NCBI GenBank assembly: GCA_903813345.2
Contig: CAIIXF020000009.1
Span: 2,358,001-2,422,000 of the forward strand
Direction: 5' to 3'
Source: Owenia fusiformis
Lineage: Eukaryota > Annelida > Polychaeta > Sabellida > Oweniidae
DNA: 64,000 nt
Part shown: positions 56,901 to 64,000 of the stretch, in pieces
Layout of the letters: each line of letters begins with the position of its first letter
How positions within the stretch are numbered: the first letter of the stretch is position 1
Notes under the pieces: model-generated
The model's input: only the letters and a program-made list of their open reading frames with translations
What the model was told of the DNA's origin: nothing
Databases searched by the model: none
Translations under genes and position numbers: made by a program

Positions 56901-59900
56901 AGACCGAGAGAGATACACATGAAGTGGAGATTCGTGAGAAGACGGCATACGGAACCCGGAAACTCTAGAATAACAAGGAAATATATATGAGCATAATAAA
57001 TGGGGTTGGTTTAATGAATTACATAAAGGTACAGGGTGTCAATTTTGCCCAGTGCACTCCAAAAAGCATTAACAAGCATACTTGTCAAGACGAATACACT
57101 ACCAATGCGATAATACATCATACTAGGAAAGAATCATCAATCCTTGATTAAATAAGCCCGGATGATCTTGGTCAGTCGTTCCAATGAATATTTGATATAT
57201 ATTTGGAGTGTAGATCAGTTGGATATCCTTAATCTTGTATGACTATTGCAAATATTCACTTTTGTAAGAGTGATAACGTACAAAATGCGAGGAATAAGGG
57301 TGCAAGCATTCTTGCACAACAAGGAAAGGAGATACCCATCGATCTAGTAATTATGATATTCTGCAAGGTGTCCGAAGTGGTCATACAGTAAAAACTACAG
57401 GGTGGACACTCACATCCATCCAAGTAGGTATGAACTAAACGTCATGGAAACTAATGAGAATAAATTTCTAAGATTTGTGTATCTTGGAACTTTAAATTTT
57501 AGTGTATTTAATGACACTTAAATAAAATAAATGTATATATAAATATATATCTTTAAGTCAAAGGATGCATTGTGGTGGCATAAAAATGGTGCATCGCATT
57601 CAATACGAAAATATAAGTGCCACCAGCAGTACTGTCAACCCCCAAAGATTTTCTCGCGGGACAGATTTTTTAGACACAGTGGCCAAAATTCGCGGGATTA
57701 AGCGGGACATCTACTAAATTCGTTGGATTTCGCGGGACATTTAAGGGATTTGCGTGATTGCGTTAATAGGCCAATCTTTTTTTTATCAAATTTGCGGGAT
57801 TTCGCGGGACCATTCGAGGGATAAACACCCTAAGTGGGGGACAGTTAACAGGTTAACCACCAAAGATTTCATAGAGGGACAGATTTTTAAGACAAAATGC
57901 CCTTAATTTGCGGGATTTCGCGGGACATCCACCTAAATTTGCAGGATGTCCCGGGACATTCAAGGGATTTGCGTGATTGGGACTTAATGTAAACGTACTC
58001 AAATCAAACTTTCAGATACTGATTAATCAAATATAATGCACTTACATTGTAACTTAAATAAACGTCAACACAATTTCACAAAATACGCAAAGAAATATCA
58101 TTAACCTCTTGAATACCCAGAATGACGGATATATCTGTCACAAATAAAATCCATTTGGAACCCAGAGCGACAGATATATCTGTCACAGAATTTTTCACTA
58201 AAACTGCTCTAACTTTGGCATTTTTTATCCAATCTTCACAACTAATGTTTTAGAATGTATGTAATGGGTCTATGTTTACTCTTCTTATGAAATCAAATAT
58301 CAAACATAGTGTTTTTAGATGTAAATATCCAGAAAACTAGCAGAAAATGAAAAATGCTCTGGTTTCAAACCCTTTTTAGAGGCTGGTATTCAAGAGGTTA
58401 AACGTTATTGTAATTTATCAAAAACAAAAACCATGCTTCAGCTGTACCGTATAGTAATCTAACACGAAATTTAAAATATTCTGAACAATACTTTGCGCTT
58501 ATGGCGTTCGTGACCAACTATGAAACCCATACCCCCATAGTGTTATATATTAAAATGTACCTATTCATATAGGCATGGGCTTTCAATTGAAAGCCCATAA
58601 TATAGGGGTTCGATTAATCGGGGTCCGCGCATTATACCGACGCGCATTATACCGAAACCCAATATACCGACGCACATTGTACCGACGCGCATTGTACCGA
58701 AAGGTGTTATTCCGAATGCCATAATCACTGTTCCACAACTACAGTGCGTATAAAAAAACGCAACAGATTTTTATCTATCTCGGAAATGCACAAAACCAGT
58801 GATAACAGCATTGATTTCATTCAATGGACCACAAAGCCATGTGTCTCCTCTTTACACTGATATATCATTCATGGATATTTGGTCATGGTTGGGCGAATAA
58901 TCATCCATTTGCCAAGTCGGCCAACATAAGCTTTTGACCAAGTTATAAACATCGCAAAACTCAGTGTACGGAGCCCGATGCAAAATTGGAGGAAAACTGA
59001 CTGCATCCTTTACATTCAATGTACCAAAAAGCCAAATAACTCCTCTTTGCAATGGAATATCATTCATTCACAGAGAGTCATGGCTGGCCGAATAATCATT
59101 AATTTTGCAAAGTGGGGCAAAATTCAGCTCGGAACCAAGTTTTAAACATTCCGAAAGTCAGTACAAGGGGCATAGGGGCTATTGGAAGAAGCTGTGACAG
59201 GTGTGGCATAGACAGTAAAGTGTTCATACTCATACTCTTGCAAGAATACATCCTATACCCCTTCAAATTGCCACCACTTCCTTGCATATAAAGATGCGCT
59301 CATCTGTCCACGTCATGCATGGTTCAGCCCCGAGTCATCTGTGGGTTAAAGCAGAGAAAAGCAGCCCATGGGCAATTCTTTCTCGAGGTTTTGCAATATC
59401 TGGTGGAGGAATTGTGAGCACAGATGCTCCTGAGATAGCTCCAAAAGAAAAAGTCACAACAATTCAAGTCAGGGGAACTTCCATTGGCACTTAGCCCTTG
59501 CACTGATTTTTGCAATATCTAAAACTTGGCTCAGAGTTGATTTTGATCCACTGTGCAAATGGAAGGATTTCTCACCCAACCATTACCACATGTGAATGAA
59601 TGACATATCATTGCAAAGAGGAGAGACGTGGCTTTATGGTATATCAAATGAAATTCATGTAATCATCACTAGTTTTGGAATTTTACGAGATAACTACTTG
59701 TTGCGTTTTTTTGTTACGCCCTGTAGTTACTTTGACGGAACGTCAATGTAACAAAATTGATGGACTTCCTGGTTACGATTTTTTGCTTTCTCGATTTAAA
59801 ACTAATAAGTCAAGTTGAAGATTATAATTTGGCCAAAAGCTTGAAAATATAGCCTAGTTTTAATAAGTTTCTTCGATTTGGAATTTGTTTTGTAAATAAA

Positions 59901-62900
59901 GCTGTAATTAATATACTAAGTCCTTCGCTTTTGTTACATTGACGAAAGCCTGTTATATTACCAATGTATGTTACTTTGTCAATGGGGATTTAGCCCGACC
60001 ATTTTTAGAAAACTTGAAAATCTCTAGAATTTGATAAAGGTAAATAACAGTGCAAAAACTAAGTTGTTTTGATAGAAAATTACGCACAGAATTCAAATAG
60101 AAGAAAATGTTAGTCTTTAGTGGTTAAAAATGCAGATCTCCTAAAATCTCATTAAAATGAGACCTTAACGAGATTTCAAAGCTATATGGAAAAGCCACTA
60201 TTAGATAGATGCCTTCACTAGGCTATTCTCTGTACTTGTGTCCGTGCCTCATTTTGAGTAGCGAGTGTAAATTATTTTTGGAAACATGATTATGTTTTCC
60301 CTGTAATATGAATTGGAGATATCTGACAAAATATGGATAGCCTAAAATATAAATTTTGTGTTTTTGAACATGCGGAAATATCTTGAACACTTTGAAAATA
60401 CAGTTCCTTAATAGGTCGTTCAGTTTTCTTGTTTTTGTTCTACCCAACACTTGTGTTTAATAGCCACGCGTAATTATTAATAAGCGTAATCAGATTATTT
60501 CAAGCGTCGAAATAGCTTATTTTCCTCGACGTATCTGCAAAAACCTATTCACTTACCGGTGTACCGTTATATTGAGCGATCTATATGCGTCAATTATAAT
60601 TGTTTTCACTCATCGGCTTTAGTGGCCCGCGATACCCTTTATTTCATTCATTTGAGACGCAATTAATATATTGGCAACAAATCAAATGTTCTAAATGATT
60701 CTTCTTCATTTTGGAATGTTTCTCCTACCCGATAGTCAGAGATGTGTCTTAAATATTATACTTTACATTGATCACGATTCTTGGACTTTCTGTCTTTACG
60801 ACTCCCGTACTCCAACTAAATCAGATTAATCAATTAAGAAATGTAATATCATGTTTATCCAAGCAAATAATTGTAACAACTACATTATTTTTTAGCAGTT
60901 TTGACACCTAAGCAGGGTAGCCTAGTGGCGTAAACTGAGGCTACTTTGCGGTTGAACGTCGTGGGATACGGAGGTCCCGCGTTCGAGCCCCAGGTACGGA
61001 GTTGTTGATCATTGTCACTACGGACACCCGGTCCGAAGGTCCAACCGTTTACCGGCCCTTGGCATGGGTTGGTTCTCTGGCCGCTCTTGCCGGACACAGA
61101 TTGTGAGACTGTGGTTGGTTCCTCCACTAACGTGCTTTAGTAAACTCCGGGAGTCATATAGTATGGTAGCGGGCCCCCACCAAGGGCAGTAGTGGAACGA
61201 CGCGAATCGGTCCCAGTATGGTTGCCTTGCAACTGAAGAGACTCGAGGAAATCATGCCATTCGCAGTGACCCAGAAAAGACTTTTGCATTTATTTACATA
61301 CTTTATTCATATTACTTTCTAGGCAGTTATGATTTTTATTGGTCAAATGACTGAACGAGACATATAGATACTAATAAATAAATCTAGATAGTATGAAAAC
61401 AATTATTCGATTAGTCGGACATATATGAAATAACACTTGAAAACACAACACACATAGCTGCAATATCCGTAGCATTTGGCACTGTCGGTTCCCACGCTCT
61501 ATCATTTTGTGCGGTCATCATAAGATAATGAGGTACGGTTGATAGGACCATGGGCTTTCAACATAGTCAAGAAATTGGCATGGATACTTTGATAAATGAG
61601 GTAGCAACAAAAGGAAACCCCGGATATAATCCAGAAATGTCCACACAATTGTTTTCGTTAGTTATGGCAAGGCCCCGGAGGAAAAACAGCATTCGTGGGT
61701 AGCTTAATTTTTGTACCAATTAGAGCCATGGCTTAAACTCAACCAAGAACGGTGGAGCAAAGTACTTTGGGTCCCAATTGAGAATCAATTCAAATCAAAA
61801 TCAAATTGAGAATCAGATGACCTGCTAAATCTAGTATTGATTTGTTCCTAAATAGATATTAAAGGGGCGCTGAATATTGGATAATGACCACCATCTTAAA
61901 CTGCCAATTAAAACATGTATTCAATGTTTCAAAATGATGAAACTGAAATATTGGGCAAAATAATTGATATTTCGTTTGTGGAATGAAAACTGATGATAGA
62001 GATAATATCAGTAGCCAAAAACTATATAAGCAATTTAAACATGGAAATGATGCCAATTTAGAAGTATTATATGAAAATAAATGTTTATGAAATGGTTAGA
62101 AAATGAAATAACTTCAGAATTAATGGGATCATTGAAGCACACATTAATAAAAATCACACTTGGATTTGGCAAGATTTAAAGTAAAACAAATGAATGCGTT
62201 TCTTATTATTTCCATGACAACATATCTTGCCCTCTCTCCATGACAACATTTTTTGGCCCCATCAGCAGAAGATCGAAAATACAGTAATTATCAAGTTCAA
62301 TAAGAAATGTGAAACTTTATATTTATAATAGCACAGTTATATTTATTTCTACCAATGAAACAATACAGTATAGATAAATGTTTATCCATTGAATACAGAA
62401 TTTACCACGATTAAATATATTTTATGAAGTACAGGGTTTACCATAATCAAACATAAATAACAGAATTATGACTTTATCCTCTTTGAAATACAGAAATTGA
62501 TGGTTCACTGGAATTAAGTTTGTTGAGACGACCCCTCAATCCAAAACGCCTAGCATCAGTTAAAAAATTCTGACCACAACTGAGCTATGTAAAGATGTTC
62601 AAAGATTTTAAATTAAGCTTTATCTGAAAATATGTTTTTGCGCAATAAACTTTTAATTGAATATGAATGTATAAACAACATCCAGTCTCATATTTAAAAG
62701 TTTAAAGTTAAAATATTGTGGAAGTAAATAAAAATCATGTATAATATGAACCAAGGTGTATGATAAAGTAATATATAAACTATCTATTTTATATGCTGAT
62801 ACAGTAGAATTTTTCTTGGCTTTTCAACATAGCACCATATTTGACTTTTAAGGCTCCACTTTTATTATTCCATGCCTATATAATGTTACCGTCATACACG

Positions 62901-63814
62901 TACATAATCATGTGTCTACATGACGTTTTGAAAGAGTATAGAGCTAGATTCAAAGCACCGTTCTTGCGAGTTTCAAATGAAAATATTGAAAAATTCGCGA
63001 CAACTGCAACTTCTTATGTCTACACTGACAAAAACTTGAAATTCCCGCTAAAGTGCACGTCATAAAACTGATGGGTTAAGGCAATGTGCCGTCCCACTGG
63101 CACGGATTTCGGTACAACGCGCATCGGTACTCGGTAGGTAAATGTAATAAAATAAAGTCCACAAAGGTGCAAAAACAGCTAGTTTTCAAAAGATAATTTC
63201 ACATATCTCCTCGTTCACTCTGAAAAGCACCGACTGCTCGGTGGGAGAATGTACTGTTCGATATTATGTTTGAATAATTGATATAAGAATTCACATCCAT
63301 AATAGCAATTTAACTTACCAGCCAACGAATATCTATGTGGCTCCTGTCTGGCTGCGGGGATCTTGGGCGCCTTATTCAGCTTCAACTTGGCTTTCCGGGA
63401 CAGCATCATCGGCTTCCTCTTTTGTATGCACTCAATCTTCTTTGGAAACGTTACCAGTGGTAGGGTAAGAATGAAGATAAGCCCTGATATACAAAGGGAG
63501 CCTAACCACCAGGCTCCGAGAAAATCATGATGGTCGTACGGAATGTCCCAACCTGAAATGTAATAAAAAGTGTATCCATGGAATTCGTAACCCGAAATCT
63601 CCTCACGGAATGTCTCAACCTGAAAGGTTAGTGTATGGAATTTTTCAACCTGATATTAACCTCATTTTCTGTTGGTATTCGGAAATCATAACAAATGATT
63701 AGAGGTCTAGGTTATCAAATAACTTACTTTTAAGGTCTATCGGAATAATTGATATTGCTGCTCCAAGAAAAAATCCAACTGTTAAACCAAACGTTCCAAT
63801 GGTGAACACCCATC
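53941..63814 (-). CDS. SLCO/OATP organic anion transporter, C-terminal 444 residues (5' end outside window)
   Basis: Nine minus-strand exons join in phase: 63814-63728, 63552-63319, 56964-56800, 56422-56230, 56007-55878, 55296-55142, 54936-54872, 54590-54450, 54107-53941. OATPs are 12-helix plasma-membrane transporters taking up amphipathic anions such as steroid conjugates, thyroid hormones and prostaglandins. Family signs are W-x-G-A-W-W-L-G-like G-A-W-W-L-G before a transmembrane segment, a central cytoplasmic loop rich in Lys, and T-F-L-P-K-Y-I-E-T-Q-F. The large extracellular loop has a Kazal-like cysteine pattern (E-C-N-A-N-C-S-C, E-P-V-C-G-A-D, C-H-A-G-C, D-C-A-C). V-E-D-E-L-K-A-L-S-L-G-I-N and P-G-P-I-V-Y-G follow. 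The last exon gives the final helix and a hydrophilic tail. The intron between 56964 and 63319 is 6.4 kb and full of transposons. The subfamily cannot be assigned without the N-terminal half. Confidence 0.94.
57640..57985. repeat. Duplicated GCGGGATTTCGCGGGACAT repeat
   Basis: Two related blocks of about 170-200 bp (from about 57640 and 57857) both run through CCAAAGATTT, GGGACAGATTTTTW, then repeated GCGGGATTTCGCGGGAC. It lies in the large SLCO intron; origin unknown. Confidence 0.65.
58101..58401. mobile_element. piggyBac-type MITE, 293 bp between TTAA sites
   Basis: TTAA at 58101-58104 and 58398-58401 flank ends CCTCTTGAATACCCAG and CTGGTATTCAAGAGG. TTAA duplication with CCY ends is characteristic of piggyBac and related superfamilies. 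Inside are two copies of a GAYRGATATATCTGTCACA palindromic motif. Confidence 0.88.
58575..58598. repeat. Perfect 24-bp palindrome ATGGGCTTTCAATTGAAAGC...
   Basis: Self-complementary around CAATTG. It shares its 12-bp arm with the 12174-12205 palindrome and the half-site at 61550. Confidence 0.8.
58606..58720. repeat. Short degenerate tandem repeat CCGACGCGCATTRTA
   Basis: About five to six units of 14-17 bp such as CCGACGCGCATTATA, CCGACGCACATTGTA and CCGAAACCCAATATA. It is non-coding. Confidence 0.75.
58742..59723 (-). mobile_element. Tc1/mariner-family element, decayed, 982 bp
   Basis: The TIRs are CAGKGCGTAWMAAAAAAACG, continuing CAACA, at both ends, with TA at 58740-58741 and 59724-59725. 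A broken transposase lies inside on the minus strand. It lies in the large SLCO intron. Confidence 0.85.
59099..59515 (-). pseudogene. Tc1/mariner-type transposase remnant
   Basis: S-P-D-L-N-C-C-D-F-F-F-W-S-Y-L near the middle of the 59324-59515 frame matches the region around the last catalytic aspartate of IS630/Tc1/mariner transposases. It is continued in another frame at 59287-59099. Stops and frame shifts break it. Confidence 0.75.
59726..60904. other. SLCO intron sequence, no feature recognised
   Basis: AT-rich, with no terminal repeats or coding frame found. Confidence 0.4.
60905..61265 (+). mobile_element. tRNA-derived SINE, about 360 bp
   Basis: A-box TAGCCTAGTGG near 60919 and B-box CGTTCGAGCCCC near 60980 form a tRNA-like Pol III promoter. 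A GC-rich body follows to about 61265, contrasting with AT-rich surroundings. It lies in the large SLCO intron. No flanking duplication was identified. Confidence 0.7.
61266..63318. other. SLCO intron sequence, little recognised
   Basis: AT-rich intron DNA. The only landmark is ATGGGCTTTCAA at 61550-61561, a half-site of the palindromes at 12174 and 58575. Confidence 0.4.
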
Positions 63815-64000
63815 CTGAAAATTACGAATTGAACGTTCATTCAAAATAAATAAGGGTATATAAAATACAACGGTATATATTTTCATGGCTTTTTGAGTAC
63901 GTTATGCTCACACATCCGACTCCAGACAGTCATATTTCGGATAGGGTATTTTCAGATTGTAAACTTTGTCTTTTAGGGCGAATAATCCCAAGAAAGGTAC

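Noticed and set aside
60885-61127. 80-codon minus-strand frame
   Set aside because: Antisense to a tRNA-derived SINE body.

Overview
The window is animal genomic DNA, most likely from a marine invertebrate (deuterostome or lophotrochozoan; I cannot name the species). The evidence is: spliced genes with GT/AG introns and AT-rich introns; animal-only families (PDXDC1, an SLCO organic-anion transporter, a collagen/C-type-lectin protein and a rhodopsin-like GPCR); and many small DNA transposons, tRNA-derived SINEs and minisatellites. No bacterial operon, CRISPR array or rRNA was seen.

Layout. 1-1400: degenerate repeats. 1411-2880 (+): intronless, divergent GPCR. 2.9-10.2 kb: intergenic DNA full of miniature transposons. 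10213-13579 (+): three-exon collectin-like gene with signal peptide, coiled coil, collagen repeat and C-type lectin domain. 13.6-17.9 kb: a repeat zone holding an exon-like reading frame split by a 575-bp miniature transposon with a perfect 9-bp target duplication. 18761-23121: a complete 4361-bp mobile element, described below. 24615-48813 (+): complete 24-exon PDXDC1 gene (866 aa). 48.8-53.9 kb: space between convergent genes. 53941-63814 (-): last nine coding exons (444 aa) of an SLCO/OATP transporter whose start lies beyond the right edge.

Most notable object. The 18.76-23.12 kb element has 232/233-bp terminal inverted repeats that differ by one inserted base, begins with 5'-AG, and is flanked by a perfect 6-bp duplication (CTTAAC). 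These are the hallmarks of Polinton/Maverick elements. It carries only two intact genes, both on the minus strand: a DDE integrase with a C-terminal chromodomain, and a spliced gene joining a C2H2 zinc finger, a P-loop ATPase resembling viral/Polinton packaging ATPases, and a second zinc finger. No polymerase, protease or capsid gene is present. It is either a recently mobile minimal Polinton relative or a deletion derivative mobilised by larger ones. An integrase paired with an ATPase also recalls the two-component logic of Tn7, Mu and IS21; that comparison is inference.

Second theme. PDXDC1 carries three tandem-duplication arrays, each starting in or at the end of an exon and each copying the 5' splice site (exon 4: 3 x 42 bp; exon 7: 6 x 134 bp; exon 18: 4 x 105 bp). 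One intact donor per exon is thereby turned into several competing donors.
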